A stretch of 64,000 bases of DNA, from the NCBI RefSeq assembly GCF_947492405.1, contig NZ_CANLMP010000005.1, positions 186,001-250,000 of the forward strand, written 5' to 3'. Positions 42,500-52,087 of this stretch are shown one piece after another. Numbering within the stretch: position 1 is the stretch's first letter; each line of letters starts with the position of its first letter. Under the pieces are notes generated by a model. That model had not been told where the DNA came from. It saw only the letters and a program-made list of their open reading frames with translations, and made no database searches. A program made the position numbers and the translations under genes. Source of the stretch: an uncultured Aquimarina sp. Its GTDB lineage: Bacteria; Bacteroidota; Bacteroidia; Flavobacteriales; Flavobacteriaceae.

Positions 42500-43552
42500 A
42501 TGGTTGTTAAATTTACTCCGCAAATAAATAAAGTGTACTTCATTAACCAATACACATTGTATCAGATCATATCTGGTAATGGTGGTATTCAGGTAGATTT
42601 TAAGAACTATTTTGACTGGAAGGATAAAGCTATTTACCTGGAAAAAGGGCAATACATTAAATTCTTATCTGATGATTTTTTTGTACTCAAAATGGAATTC
42701 CCGAATGAAACAATTTTTAGAAATAAAGAATTCAGGGTACTCTTTAAACATCTTATCTCTTTAGGGTATATTGACTTTGAAAAATCCAATAATTTTCACG
42801 AAATCATACATCAATTCAACTCAAATATTGAACTGAATACTATTATAGATACTTCTACAGAGCAATGGTATTTGCAAAATCCATTTAAAGCAAACAAAGA
42901 GGAATATCAAATCATTTTTGATACTAAAGAAGTTATAGACGAACAATATTCTAGCAATATTAGTACTCAGGATATTACTGCATATGTAAATGAGAAAGGA
43001 TATAACATTCAATCCCTGATAAAAAGCAAAGTAGGTGTTTCTGTTAAATCCTTACTATCTAACAAAAAATTACTAGAAAGTAAAAAAGAAATTGCTTTTA
43101 CAGATAAGAGTATAAAGGAAATATCTTACGATTTGGGATATAATGATCCTGCTTATTTTAATAGGGTTTTTTCTAATAGTGTTGGCAAGAATCCTATTCA
43201 ATTTAGGAAAGACTTTGATTATCATAATAGAGATCAGTTTTCTCAACACATTATGGAATTGCTTAAACTATACCATACCCAAGAAAGAAATATAGATTTT
43301 TATGCTTCTAAAATGAATCTATCTGCTAAAACGCTTTCTAAAAAAGTAAAGGACAAGATGCAGACTTCATTGGGGAAACTTATTCGACATGAAATGATTG
43401 GTACTTCTAAATCTATGCTAGATCAGGATCTAAGTATTAAAGACATCTCGTTACAACTAGGTTTTGAAGAACCTAATCACTTTTCTAATTTCTTTAAGCA
43501 TTATACAGGTGAATCTCCTTCACAGTTTAAAAATAAAAAGTACAATAACTAG
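42500..43552 (+). CDS. AraC-family regulator with two HTH domains
   Basis: A 350-aa protein. An N-terminal ligand or cupin-like part is followed by a first AraC-type helix-turn-helix pair (about 175-238: KSIKEISYDLGYNDPAYFNR, then VFSNSVGKNPIQFRK). A second one follows (about 268-346: LSIKDISLQLGFEEPNHFSN, then FFKHYTGESPSQFKN). Duplicate AraC DNA-binding domains in one chain are uncommon and suggest binding of two half-sites by a monomer. The downstream SnoaL and YHS genes on the same strand are likely targets. Confidence 0.87.
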   Translation: MVVKFTPQINKVYFINQYTLYQIISGNGGIQVDFKNYFDWKDKAIYLEKGQYIKFLSDDFFVLKMEFPNETIFRNKEFRVLFKHLISLGYIDFEKSNNFHEIIHQFNSNIELNTIIDTSTEQWYLQNPFKANKEEYQIIFDTKEVIDEQYSSNISTQDITAYVNEKGYNIQSLIKSKVGVSVKSLLSNKKLLESKKEIAFTDKSIKEISYDLGYNDPAYFNRVFSNSVGKNPIQFRKDFDYHNRDQFSQHIMELLKLYHTQERNIDFYASKMNLSAKTLSKKVKDKMQTSLGKLIRHEMIGTSKSMLDQDLSIKDISLQLGFEEPNHFSNFFKHYTGESPSQFKNKKYNN

Positions 43553-43642
43553 CTCCTTTTTTGTAGGCTTTTTTTACTGACATATCCAGAAATTTGTAGT
43601 GTAATTACAAACAATATTTATTAATCTTTAAATAATACAACA

Positions 43643-43993
43643 ATGGATATTAAAGCATTAGCTACAGAAATGGATAGCATCGTTGCCAAAGGAGCAATAG
43701 TAGATGCTGTAAAACAATTTTTTGCACAAAACGCAACAACTTCAGATTACAATAATGTCACTACTAATGATAAAGCACAAATGGTAGAGAAAATGGAAGG
43801 TTTTGCTAATTCTATTAAAAAAGTGAACGGCATTACACTTCATCATACTATAGTAGATGGTAATGTCTCTGCATCAGAATTCACTTTTGATTTTGATATG
43901 GCTGATAATAGTTCTATTTATTGGCATGAAATCATCCGACGAGTTTGGAATAATGAAGGTAAGGTTATACAAGAAGAATATTTTAACGCTTAA
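43643..43993 (+). CDS. SnoaL-like (NTF2-fold) protein
   Basis: A 116-aa cytosolic protein with the layout of SnoaL-like/NTF2-fold proteins: alpha-helical start (AIVDAVKQFFAQNATTSDYN), then beta strands with conserved acid and His (LHHTIVDGNVSASEFTFDFD, then a YWHEIIRRVWNNEGKV strand). Such proteins bind or isomerise small ligands. The YHS gene starts 16 bp downstream, so the two are co-transcribed, likely under the AraC regulator. Confidence 0.78.
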   Translation: MDIKALATEMDSIVAKGAIVDAVKQFFAQNATTSDYNNVTTNDKAQMVEKMEGFANSIKKVNGITLHHTIVDGNVSASEFTFDFDMADNSSIYWHEIIRRVWNNEGKVIQEEYFNA

Positions 43994-44009
43994 AAACAAA
44001 CAATATACA

Positions 44010-44483
44010 ATGAGAACTTTAAAAACAATAAAAATAGTACTAATTGCAGTGTTATTTACTGCTACAATTTCTGCGCAAGATAAAAAAGCAAACAACATAG
44101 ATAATAGCAACATTGCATTACAAGGGTACAGTCCTGTATCTTATTTAGACCTAGGTATTGCACAAAGAGGTACTAAAGCATATAAATCAGAACATGAAAA
44201 AGTGGTTTATTATTTTACTTCTAAAGAGCAAAAAACTACATTCGATAAGAATCCAAAAAAGTATATGCCGCAGTATGGAGGGTTTTGTGCTTTTGGAATA
44301 TATGCAGGTGCAAAGTTTAGACCTGATCCTAATAAATTTGTAGTAAAAGACGGAAAATACTTTCTTTTCTTATACAATATCGAGTTAGATGCGCAACAAT
44401 TATGGTTAGCAGAAAACAACCATAAATCACTAGTCTCTAAAGCAAATAGCAATTGGGGAAAACTTAAGAATACGTATAATTAA
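44010..44483 (+). CDS. Secreted YHS-domain protein
   Basis: A 157-aa protein from the ATG at 44010 (signal peptide ending TISAQ). A longer frame starting at 43857 overlaps the SnoaL gene and is not used. The YHS-like domain spans NIALQGYSPVSYL ... YFTSKEQKTTFDKNPKKYMP followed by GGFCAFGIYAG. A single Cys and several aromatic residues remain of the metal-binding core. YHS domains are found in heavy-metal-handling proteins. It is co-transcribed with the SnoaL gene. Confidence 0.88.
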   Translation: MRTLKTIKIVLIAVLFTATISAQDKKANNIDNSNIALQGYSPVSYLDLGIAQRGTKAYKSEHEKVVYYFTSKEQKTTFDKNPKKYMPQYGGFCAFGIYAGAKFRPDPNKFVVKDGKYFLFLYNIELDAQQLWLAENNHKSLVSKANSNWGKLKNTYN

Positions 44484-44530
44484 ACATAATAGATTAAAGG
44501 TTCGTTAGTAATCTTTAGCTCTTTTTTTGT

Positions 44531-44557
44531 AACACCTTAGCGCTTCGTTAAGGTGTT
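44531..44557 (+). terminator. Rho-independent terminator
   Basis: A stem of up to 12 bp (AACACCTTAGCG/CGTTAAGGTGTT, one G-T pair) with a 3-nt loop, followed by ATTTTTAAT. It lies 48 bp after the YHS stop codon and ends the SnoaL-YHS transcript. Confidence 0.88.
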
Positions 44558-44636
44558 ATTTTTAATAACAACTAAATATATGTGATTGGGATTATATTAT
44601 TTCATAATTTAATCTTTTTAAACTTGAATAATTTTT

Positions 44637-45212
44637 ATGGAAGCTTTATTGTCTTTGATTTCGAAATGTGATGAATGTGCTGCTCAATTAGCATTAGGCC
44701 CCAGGCCTATTGTTTCTGCTGGTGTTAATAGTAAAATTATCATCATAGGACAAGCTCCTGGAAGTGTTGTGCATATGTCGGGAATTCCCTGGGATGATAA
44801 AAGCGGCGAAAACTTAAGAGCTTGGATGGGGATTAATAAAGAAACTTTTTATAATCCAGAAATAATTGCTCTTATACCTATGGGATTTTGCTATCCAGGA
44901 AAAGGTAAATCTGGAGATTTACCTCCAACAAAAGCATGCGCTCCCTTATGGCATCAAAAATTATTGGATAAAATAAAAGATGTAGAGCTTATCTTATTAA
45001 TCGGTACCTATGCTCAAAAATATTATCTAGGAGATCGATTAAAGCGTACTCTTACAGATACTGTAAAAAACTATAACGAATATCTACCAAATCATTTTGT
45101 TTTGCCACATCCATCTCCAAGAAACAACATTTGGCAAGCAAAAAATGAATGGTTTAAAAAAGAAGTCATTCCGCAGTTACAACATAGTGTTCAATCTATT
45201 CTTAAAGAGTAA
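44637..45212 (+). CDS. Uracil-DNA glycosylase family protein
   Basis: A 191-aa protein. Motif A is GQAPG (38-42) and motif B is HPSPRN (158-163), as in UDG-superfamily enzymes that remove uracil from DNA. Between them is the PWDDKSGENLRAWMG segment. An N-terminal CDECA has only two Cys, fewer than the four needed for the iron-sulfur cluster of families 4 and 5. It is shorter than family 4 enzymes. Probably a DNA-repair glycosylase; specificity is unknown. Confidence 0.85.
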   Translation: MEALLSLISKCDECAAQLALGPRPIVSAGVNSKIIIIGQAPGSVVHMSGIPWDDKSGENLRAWMGINKETFYNPEIIALIPMGFCYPGKGKSGDLPPTKACAPLWHQKLLDKIKDVELILLIGTYAQKYYLGDRLKRTLTDTVKNYNEYLPNHFVLPHPSPRNNIWQAKNEWFKKEVIPQLQHSVQSILKE

Positions 45213-45645
45213 TGAATGTAGTCCATTGTGTATTAAGAGAAAGGCTATAAAAGCGTCAATTCGATTTTAACACAATAAAATGGAGATAAAATGTACTTCG
45301 ACAAGCTCAATAGAGCTATCGAGAATAGCTTTTTACCAACAATCCTATTCTCGATACATCAGACTAATGCGGACACTACCATTGGACGTATTTTATAATT
45401 AACTGTTTATCCTGTGTTTAAAAACAATCTCTAATTCATCCTTTTTCATTTTCTTTGCGGTGCATTCCTCTCGCTACACTCGTCGGATGCAGACAGAAAA
45501 CGAAACAAAAGAAAAGGCGGTTTTTTCAAAGCACCGCTTTGGAACGACAAATTCCTACGCTAGATAAAATTTTATCTCAAGCCTCGAATAGACGGGTTTT
45601 AGTAAAAAACAAATTATAAATGCACAACAGGTAAACATAATCTTT
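45213..45645. repeat. Intergenic region with hairpins and repeat-like sequence
   Basis: 433 bp without a convincing gene. A 12-bp stem (TATCGAGAATAG 45317-45328 / CTATTCTCGATA 45345-45356) lies near the UDG end. A second inverted pair links TTTCTTTGCGGTGC (45451-45464) with GCACCGCTTTGG (45531-45542). GC content is locally higher (about 45455-45610) than its surroundings, which suggests repeat or former coding material. Confidence 0.6.
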
Positions 45646-46164
45646 TTATAAATACCTTTCTTTTATAATATCCATATGCCAGATATCGTGGCCAATAATA
45701 GTAAAAGCTGCTGCTCTAGCAGACATATTACCTCCGTTAGCATTACCAATACATGTCAAATCATCTTCAGTTATACTTTCTAGAAGTGAAATAGAACTTT
45801 GTCGAACTATCTTAAACTCGCTTAACAAAGAATCCATTGATTTATGATTTGCTCCGGAAGGTTCTATATAGATATTTTGATCAAATCCTGCTAAAGAAGT
45901 GGTATCTTTTCTGGCGATCCGAAAACATCTATACATAAAAATCCTTTCTGTATCAATAAGATGCTGAAGGATTTCCTTTATGCTCCATTTTTTATCTTCA
46001 TAACGATACAATGTTTTTGTATCAGGAATAGCCTCAAAAAATTGAACAACATTTTTCATCCCTTGTTTAAAACCATTTATAAGTTCTAATTCTATCGACA
46101 ACTTATTAATATATCGTCCGTAATATTTGTCATACTCCTTCGTATCCAAATCAGTAATTTTCAT
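45646..46164 (-). CDS. DinB-family protein
   Basis: A 172-aa four-helix-bundle protein of the DinB/YfiT group. The three putative metal-ligand His residues are in place: His68 (ILQHLIDTE), His159 (IIGHD) and His163 (IWHMDII). The KWSIKEILQHLIDTERIF motif is typical. The family includes metal-dependent thiol transferases and damage-inducible proteins; the role here is not determined. Confidence 0.9.
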   Translation of the reverse strand: MKITDLDTKEYDKYYGRYINKLSIELELINGFKQGMKNVVQFFEAIPDTKTLYRYEDKKWSIKEILQHLIDTERIFMYRCFRIARKDTTSLAGFDQNIYIEPSGANHKSMDSLLSEFKIVRQSSISLLESITEDDLTCIGNANGGNMSARAAAFTIIGHDIWHMDIIKERYL

Positions 46165-46289
46165 TTCTTATATATTTAGTGTACACAATATTATTACTTC
46201 TTATGAATTGAGTTGTAGTCCAGTTTTAAGATAACCGAGATTCCAGTGCTATTATTTTTTTATATTTTTTAGTATATTTTTATATAGAA

Positions 46290-46427
46290 ATGTCAAGATT
46301 CAGTAAAACACAGTTAACGATTTTTTTAGTTGCAGCCATTGTAATGATAATTGGGATAATTACCGGTTGGTATTTTTTTATTTTCTTAGTTATTCCTATT
46401 GGATTTCTTTTTCGTAAAAAAGATTAA
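46290..46427 (+). CDS. Small membrane protein (45 aa)
   Basis: A 45-aa ORF beginning MSRFSKTQLTIFLVAAIVMI with a second hydrophobic helix and a basic end (FLFRKKD). It has two membrane segments with a GWY turn, a positive-inside pattern at both ends, an ATG start and a proper stop, and lies in an otherwise empty gap on its own strand. I do not recognise a family. It is credible as a small membrane protein gene because the hydrophobicity and charge pattern are non-random. Confidence 0.6.
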   Translation: MSRFSKTQLTIFLVAAIVMIIGIITGWYFFIFLVIPIGFLFRKKD

Positions 46428-46690
46428 CAGATTAAAAAATAATGCATTTAATTCGTTAAAAAACTGATGTAATCATAACATTTAGCAGGAAAATTTCTGT
46501 TTGCTGAAAATGAGTATAACGAACATTTATGTTTCTATCAACTTATGTCATAGATTAGCGGAGTTAAATGTTAATTTTTTTTTTATATTTACCGCAAAAG
46601 TGTTTAAATAACTATTAAATAGTTTCATCTTAATTTAAAGTATTTGTAGTTTTAATCAAACATTTTTACGTTTATAATAAATATTGAGTT

Positions 46691-46912
46691 ATGGAATTAA
46701 TGGAGAAAGCACGTGAGTTTGAGAGTAGAAGTATGAGCAATATGTCCACTAGTGATAGAGTTGAAGCATCTAGAGAAGCAAAAGACCTAGTTTTGAGTCT
46801 TAATGAAATCTACAAACAAAATAAGGATCCTGAAATCATGGAAATGATGAAGATCATTACTGCTAAAAAACAAAAAATCGAAAAAAGGCTAAAGGGTAGA
46901 CCTGAAGTTTAA
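46691..46912 (+). CDS. Small charged helical protein
   Basis: A 73-aa soluble, highly charged, helix-rich protein (AREFESRSMSNMSTSDRVEA, then SREAKDLVLSLNEIYKQNKD, ending KRLKGRPEV). No motif or family is recognised. The ATG has an AT-rich upstream region and the frame is free of the shadow-ORF look. It is probably real. Confidence 0.7.
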   Translation: MELMEKAREFESRSMSNMSTSDRVEASREAKDLVLSLNEIYKQNKDPEIMEMMKIITAKKQKIEKRLKGRPEV

Positions 46913-46979
46913 AAAAGTTTACTAATAGATAAGCAGAATACTGTTTATTTATTAAACATCAAAAACATATTCGTTTCTT

Positions 46980-48818
46980 TTATTCAGGAATCGTAAAGTA
47001 AAAGGTTGTTCCTTTTCCTTCTTCTGATTCTAACCAGATTTCGCCACTGTGTGATTCCACAATTTTCTTACAGTGTGCTAAACCGATTCCTGTACCCTGA
47101 TATTTCTCTCTGGAATGCAATCTTTGGAAGATATCGAATATTCTATTTTTATGAATTTCGGGGATTCCTATTCCATTATCCTTTATAGAGAACTCCCAAT
47201 ACTTTTTGGATTCGTCATCTGTTCTGTTTTTCTGAACCGCATCGACATAAATTTCTGGGATCGTATTTTCATTGGTAAATTTAATTCCGTTGCTCACCAG
47301 ATTTTGTAATAATAATCGTAACTCAATTGGATTGCCTTTTACAGTAGGCAGGTTATCAGCCTGTATTTTTGCCTTTGTTCTTTCCAGTATGTTTTTAAAA
47401 TCTGCCTTTAATTCATTTAAGATTTTATTCATGTTTACATCAGAAAAATCTTTGGTCCTTCCTAATCTGGAGTATTCTAACAATGAATCAATAAGTTTTT
47501 TCATTCGTATGCTGGCGTCTTTAATGAACTTTAGACTTTCTTTTCCTACTTCATCAAAACTGTCCCCATAATCTTCTGCTATCAATCCTATAAAACTCGA
47601 TATCGTATTTAACGGTTCTTGCAAATCATGACTTGCTATATATGCAAATTGTTCTAACTCTTTATTTTTAGATTCTAATATTAATGATTGGTCGTATATC
47701 TCTTTATTTTTTTCTTTTAATTCTGAGTTAAGTCTCTTTTTATTTAGATAATTTCTATAAATAAAGAACCCTACAGTCAACACTAATACTATCAAAGCTA
47801 TCAAAGACCAATTAATCGTTTTTTGATCCTCAATTTCTGAACGCTGCTGTCCTAGTATTGTTTCCTGTTGTCTAATTTGATCATTTTGCTGATCTAAGAA
47901 TTCCTGTTGCTTTTTGATTTCTTCTGAGCTAACTTTAATCTTTTCTTCCTGGATTTTAATAAATGTTAGCTGTTCCTGAATGTTCTTTTCTAATTCTTTT
48001 TCTATCAGCAGTTTTTCTTCATATTTCTTTTCCTGAATTTTACTTTCGCTTGATAATTCTTCTATCCATTTATTTCGCTCACTGATACTCTCTTTTATAG
48101 TATCTATTGCTTTTTCTTGATTAAGTATCTTTTCTTCCTGTTGTTTAATTCGCTCTTCCCTATCTTTAATAGCTGCTTTTTGTTCTTCATTTTCGTCCAA
48201 TGCTTTTTCTAAGGAATCTTCTGTGGATTTAAACAGGTCTATCCATTTCTGAGCAGAAGTTATTGCATACTGTTTTAATGAAGGTGCTATTACAAAACCT
48301 TCACTCTTAATTCTATCTTCGTTGATTTCATACTCGAATGAATTACCTACGTTAACCATATTAACCATAGAGGCATTAAAGTTATAATCTTCGGTTACGA
48401 GTAGAATGTTTTTTTCTGAAATTTTACTTAGAATATAATTAACATCGTAATTATATTTATTGTTAACATATAGTAAGTGTATATCCTTAATATTTTTTAC
48501 AAACTGAAAACGAATAATTTCTACAGGCTTACCAGAAATATTACGTTTTTGAGCCATTGATTTCAGGTCTATAATTGTTCGATCGGGACCCAAAACTCCA
48601 ATTTTAAAAGTACTCGCCTGATCTATATTAGGCCATCCTACTTGTTGAGCAAAATTATAAATAAATATTGCCCGCTGAACTCTTTTTACCTCTTCAGAAC
48701 TGGTATCTTGACTCCAAACATTTCCTAAACTAAACAAAGCAGAAAGCATAAGTAACGTAATTGAAATATACGACTTACAACATGGTTTATGTGAAGTTTT
48801 GTAATAATGTTTAATCAT
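46980..48818 (-). CDS. Sensor histidine kinase with N-terminal YfiR (DUF4154) domain
   Basis: A 612-aa protein with a signal peptide (to about 36). A YfiR/DUF4154 periplasmic domain follows (about 45-190: RAIFIYNFAQQVGWPNID ... LLYVNN ... NILLVTED). A long coiled coil (about 200-335) precedes a membrane helix (337-355). The kinase has HisKA (His397 in SHDLQEPLNT), N-box LLQNLVSNGIKF (503-514), G1 DNGIGIP (547-553) and G2 GTGIGL (575-580). YfiR normally is a separate periplasmic inhibitor; here it is fused to the kinase. It overlaps the TonB-receptor gene by 4 bp, which suggests it reads that receptor's state. Confidence 0.93.
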   Translation of the reverse strand: MIKHYYKTSHKPCCKSYISITLLMLSALFSLGNVWSQDTSSEEVKRVQRAIFIYNFAQQVGWPNIDQASTFKIGVLGPDRTIIDLKSMAQKRNISGKPVEIIRFQFVKNIKDIHLLYVNNKYNYDVNYILSKISEKNILLVTEDYNFNASMVNMVNVGNSFEYEINEDRIKSEGFVIAPSLKQYAITSAQKWIDLFKSTEDSLEKALDENEEQKAAIKDREERIKQQEEKILNQEKAIDTIKESISERNKWIEELSSESKIQEKKYEEKLLIEKELEKNIQEQLTFIKIQEEKIKVSSEEIKKQQEFLDQQNDQIRQQETILGQQRSEIEDQKTINWSLIALIVLVLTVGFFIYRNYLNKKRLNSELKEKNKEIYDQSLILESKNKELEQFAYIASHDLQEPLNTISSFIGLIAEDYGDSFDEVGKESLKFIKDASIRMKKLIDSLLEYSRLGRTKDFSDVNMNKILNELKADFKNILERTKAKIQADNLPTVKGNPIELRLLLQNLVSNGIKFTNENTIPEIYVDAVQKNRTDDESKKYWEFSIKDNGIGIPEIHKNRIFDIFQRLHSREKYQGTGIGLAHCKKIVESHSGEIWLESEEGKGTTFYFTIPE

Positions 48819-51532
48819 AATCGTAACAATAATCGAAGATAATAATTAGCTCCATTTACTCCGAATTGCTGAACTCTTCTACTATAGATAAAATTACCGT
48901 TACTAGTATTTGCAGAATGTCTATGCTCATCAGGGAATACATTAAAAATATTATTCCCTCCTAAAGTACATTTCACATAATCATTAATCTGATATGAAAT
49001 CGCCAAATCTGTAGTAAACTTAGGAGAAAAGGTTTGATCACGAGATTCGATTGTTCCTGTAAATTCATTTAATACCCAATTAGCTTGATCTCCATCGTCT
49101 GGATGAATAAATTGTACTTCTCCAAATAGTGTATTTACCATCTGTAAACGAAATTTATCAAATTCATAAGATACTAAAGAATTTACTTTATAATTAGGCT
49201 GTGCAGATTCTACACGAGCAATCTCTTCTCTATTAAACAATACATCTTCTTGTCCTACAAGAGAAGGAGAAACTTTAATACGACCTTTAACCTTAGTATT
49301 TGTAATATTAGCTCCTAAAGTTGCGTCTAATTTGCCTGTACCAATAGTGGTTTTATATACTAGACCTATATCAGCTCCTGATGTTCTGGAATCAATGGCG
49401 TTTGTAAAAAACTGTGCCGCTCCCACACCAAAAGGTTCTAAAATCGTTTCGTATCCTTCTGCAAATCTACCAGAAAGTACAATTCTATCATCTATATGGA
49501 TTGAATAATAATCAAATGTAAATGTAAAATTTTCATTTAGCTTTCCACTGACTCCTGCGCTAAAGTGCTTTGATAGTTCTGGCTTTAATTTTTCTATTCC
49601 AAAACCTTCTGAACCAGTCGTAACTGCACTTTCGTTATTAAAAGTTCCAACCCGAAGACTTTCTCCATTTATAAACTGCGTACTTATATTCTGAAAGAAT
49701 ACCTGATGAAGTGATGGTGCCCTAAAACCTGTCGAGAATCCGGCACGAACACTAATCAGATCATTAATTCTATATCTACTAGATAGTTTCCAGATAGCCT
49801 GGCCACCAAAATCATTATAGGCTTCGTATCGCCCTGCGGCTTTTATTAATAATTTTTCTGATACATTAGTTTCTATATCTAAATACGCTGAACTATTAGT
49901 TCTAAAACGATTTAACTCATTTTCTGGTTGAAAACCAGGAAAAACCTGGGCTCCAGCTGCTCTAGGCAATTCTTCTCCCAACTCATTAAAATATGTGCTA
50001 CCTCCATTTATAAATGAAGCCTCTTCACCAGCTATGATCTGGTAGTTTTCTACTCTGAGTTCAGCTCCAAATGCTATGTTCACACCATTAAGCCAATCAA
50101 AATTTTTAGAAATATCCAAATTGGTTGTATTCTGCTGATATTCAAAACCACCTGCATAAAAAGTTCTGGGAGAAGCTATACCTAATGAAGCATTATTAGA
50201 ATTGTTAACTGTATAATCTAAGCTATTAATACCGATAGAATGGCTAAAATCTACATTCCATCCATTTTTAATTCCTTTAATTCCACCTGCAACGACATCA
50301 TCCTGAATATCCGTTAATATTTGAGGGGAGAAACCATTGGGAAATAATTCTGGCACAACTCTATCCTGATTTTTTGGAAAACGATAAAAACCAGCTGCCA
50401 CACCCTCTCTATAATTTCTTCCTCCTTGAAGGTAAAAGGTTGCACTATCCGACATTTTAATTTCTCCATTAAAGGCTAATGCAAGGTTTTGGGTTTCGGC
50501 ACTTCCGATTTCCATAACTCTTCGTCCGGAATATCCTGTCTGGTTAAAGAAATTATTCTCTTGAATCAATTGTTCATCTTCTGCTAAATCATCTGTATAA
50601 ACCGTTCCTGTATAATCTCCTGCTCTATTTACTGATTCTCTATCTCTATATTCTGCGGTTACATTTATGTATCCTTCTTTTCCTATTTTTAATCCAAAAT
50701 TAGCAGCAGAATATGTAGTAAACCCATCACCTTCTGTAGTAATACCTACTCTATTATCTATACTAATAACTTCTGTTTGTTTCTTTAGTATTATATTGAT
50801 TACACCTGCAATGGCATCAGACCCGTATTGCGAAGTTGCACCATCTCGTAATATCTCGATACGCTCTATAGAAGCAATTGGTATGGCATTAAAATCCGTA
50901 CCAACAGTACCTCTACCTACTGTTCCGTTTACATTAAGTAAAGAACTATTATGCCTTCTTTTTCCATTGACTAAAACTAATACTTGATCAGGACCTAATC
51001 CCCTAAGTGTGGCTGGATCTATATGATCTGTACCGTCTGCAATGGTCTGATGAGTAGAATGAAATGAAGGAACTAAGTAATGCAAAATATGACTTAATTC
51101 AATTTGTGAAGAATTCGTAATCTCTTGTGGAGAAATGATATCTACCGGAGCAGTTGTTTTAAGAAGAGATCTAGGTTTTGCTCTGGAACCAAGAGAAATT
51201 GGTTGATCCATAGAAAATCCCGTTTCCAATATAAAATCTACCTCAGCAGTTTCCCCCACCTTAACTGATGTTGTTTTCGAAACTGAATTATACATCACAA
51301 ATCCAGCAGTAATTACATACTCTCCTTCATCTACATTAAAAGTATAATTACCATTTACATCTGTGGTAGTCTTTTGATCAGTCCCTTCGATACTAACTCT
51401 TGCACCGGGTAAGTTACCAAATTGATCAGAAACATTACCTGAAATTATAGCTCTAGACTGAGATGAAACTATTTGACAAAAACAAAAAAATAATACATAG
51501 GCGATACAGGATGTAAACTCCAATCTAACCAT
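48815..51532 (-). CDS. TonB-dependent receptor
   Basis: A 905-aa outer-membrane protein. A signal peptide (to SSQS) is followed by a carboxypeptidase-D-like regulatory domain (about 28-105: ISGNVSDQFGNLPGARVSIE), a plug domain (about 120-250: VLVNGKRRHNSSLLNVNGTV, RDGATSQYGSDAIAGVINII) and a 22-strand barrel to the C-terminus. It imports a large substrate with energy from TonB/ExbB/ExbD, or works as a signal receptor. No SusD-like gene is adjacent, so a polysaccharide locus is unlikely. It is the first gene of a two-gene unit with the kinase. Confidence 0.95.
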   Translation of the reverse strand: MVRLEFTSCIAYVLFFCFCQIVSSQSRAIISGNVSDQFGNLPGARVSIEGTDQKTTTDVNGNYTFNVDEGEYVITAGFVMYNSVSKTTSVKVGETAEVDFILETGFSMDQPISLGSRAKPRSLLKTTAPVDIISPQEITNSSQIELSHILHYLVPSFHSTHQTIADGTDHIDPATLRGLGPDQVLVLVNGKRRHNSSLLNVNGTVGRGTVGTDFNAIPIASIERIEILRDGATSQYGSDAIAGVINIILKKQTEVISIDNRVGITTEGDGFTTYSAANFGLKIGKEGYINVTAEYRDRESVNRAGDYTGTVYTDDLAEDEQLIQENNFFNQTGYSGRRVMEIGSAETQNLALAFNGEIKMSDSATFYLQGGRNYREGVAAGFYRFPKNQDRVVPELFPNGFSPQILTDIQDDVVAGGIKGIKNGWNVDFSHSIGINSLDYTVNNSNNASLGIASPRTFYAGGFEYQQNTTNLDISKNFDWLNGVNIAFGAELRVENYQIIAGEEASFINGGSTYFNELGEELPRAAGAQVFPGFQPENELNRFRTNSSAYLDIETNVSEKLLIKAAGRYEAYNDFGGQAIWKLSSRYRINDLISVRAGFSTGFRAPSLHQVFFQNISTQFINGESLRVGTFNNESAVTTGSEGFGIEKLKPELSKHFSAGVSGKLNENFTFTFDYYSIHIDDRIVLSGRFAEGYETILEPFGVGAAQFFTNAIDSRTSGADIGLVYKTTIGTGKLDATLGANITNTKVKGRIKVSPSLVGQEDVLFNREEIARVESAQPNYKVNSLVSYEFDKFRLQMVNTLFGEVQFIHPDDGDQANWVLNEFTGTIESRDQTFSPKFTTDLAISYQINDYVKCTLGGNNIFNVFPDEHRHSANTSNGNFIYSRRVQQFGVNGANYYLRLLLRL

Positions 51533-51664
51533 AAGGGGTAATTTTAAATTTATTTCCTATTAAAAATGCGTGTGCGCTTAAATTATCTTAGCAAGATAAT
51601 TAATAAAAAATCAAAAATTTTCTTAAAAGAGGTATTCTTTTCTAAATAAATCAGAGAATTTGAT

Positions 51665-52075
51665 TTATTCTATTAAAGTTAATTCTTCATTAAAATACTC
51701 CATCACTATAGTATCTATAATCACTCTAGAAAGCATTTTTCCTTTAAAACCTTTAATCTCGGGAATTGAATTTACTATTGCCTTATCTTCTTCTAGTAAT
51801 TCTGTACCAAGCATTAAAAAAATATTCGTTTTTTTAAATACATTTTCTAGTTTCTGAAATTCAGATAAAAACTCCCAACCATTCATTACGGGCATATTAA
51901 TATCTAAAAATATTATTTCCGGTATAACTCCAGACTTAATAATTTCTAGTGCTTCCAAACCATTTTTAGCTACTATTACTTCATCGATATAGCCTGTTTT
52001 TGAAAGTATTATTTTATTAAAAAAAATAGTGGCCTCACTATCATCTACTAAAAGTACTTTTGTTATTGTTTTCAT
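51665..52075 (-). CDS. Stand-alone response-regulator receiver, type B
   Basis: A 136-aa CheY-like single-domain protein. It keeps the acidic pair (VDDSEAT), the phosphoacceptor Asp (IFLDINMP) and a Lys (KGKML), but the switch Ser/Thr at the end of strand 4 is Gly (LMLGTE). It is paralogous to the receiver at 52682-53083. It is next to the TonB receptor gene (133 bp), which suggests that it works with the YfiR kinase. No output domain, so it must act through protein contacts or as a phosphate sink. Confidence 0.9.
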   Translation of the reverse strand: MKTITKVLLVDDSEATIFFNKIILSKTGYIDEVIVAKNGLEALEIIKSGVIPEIIFLDINMPVMNGWEFLSEFQKLENVFKKTNIFLMLGTELLEEDKAIVNSIPEIKGFKGKMLSRVIIDTIVMEYFNEELTLIE

Positions 52076-52087
52076 ATAAAAGGGTTT

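Noticed and set aside
45451..45610. Possible pseudogene in the gap after the UDG-family gene
   Set aside because: Local GC rise and inverted segments are real, but no frame gives a recognisable protein, so it is listed as repeat-like sequence.
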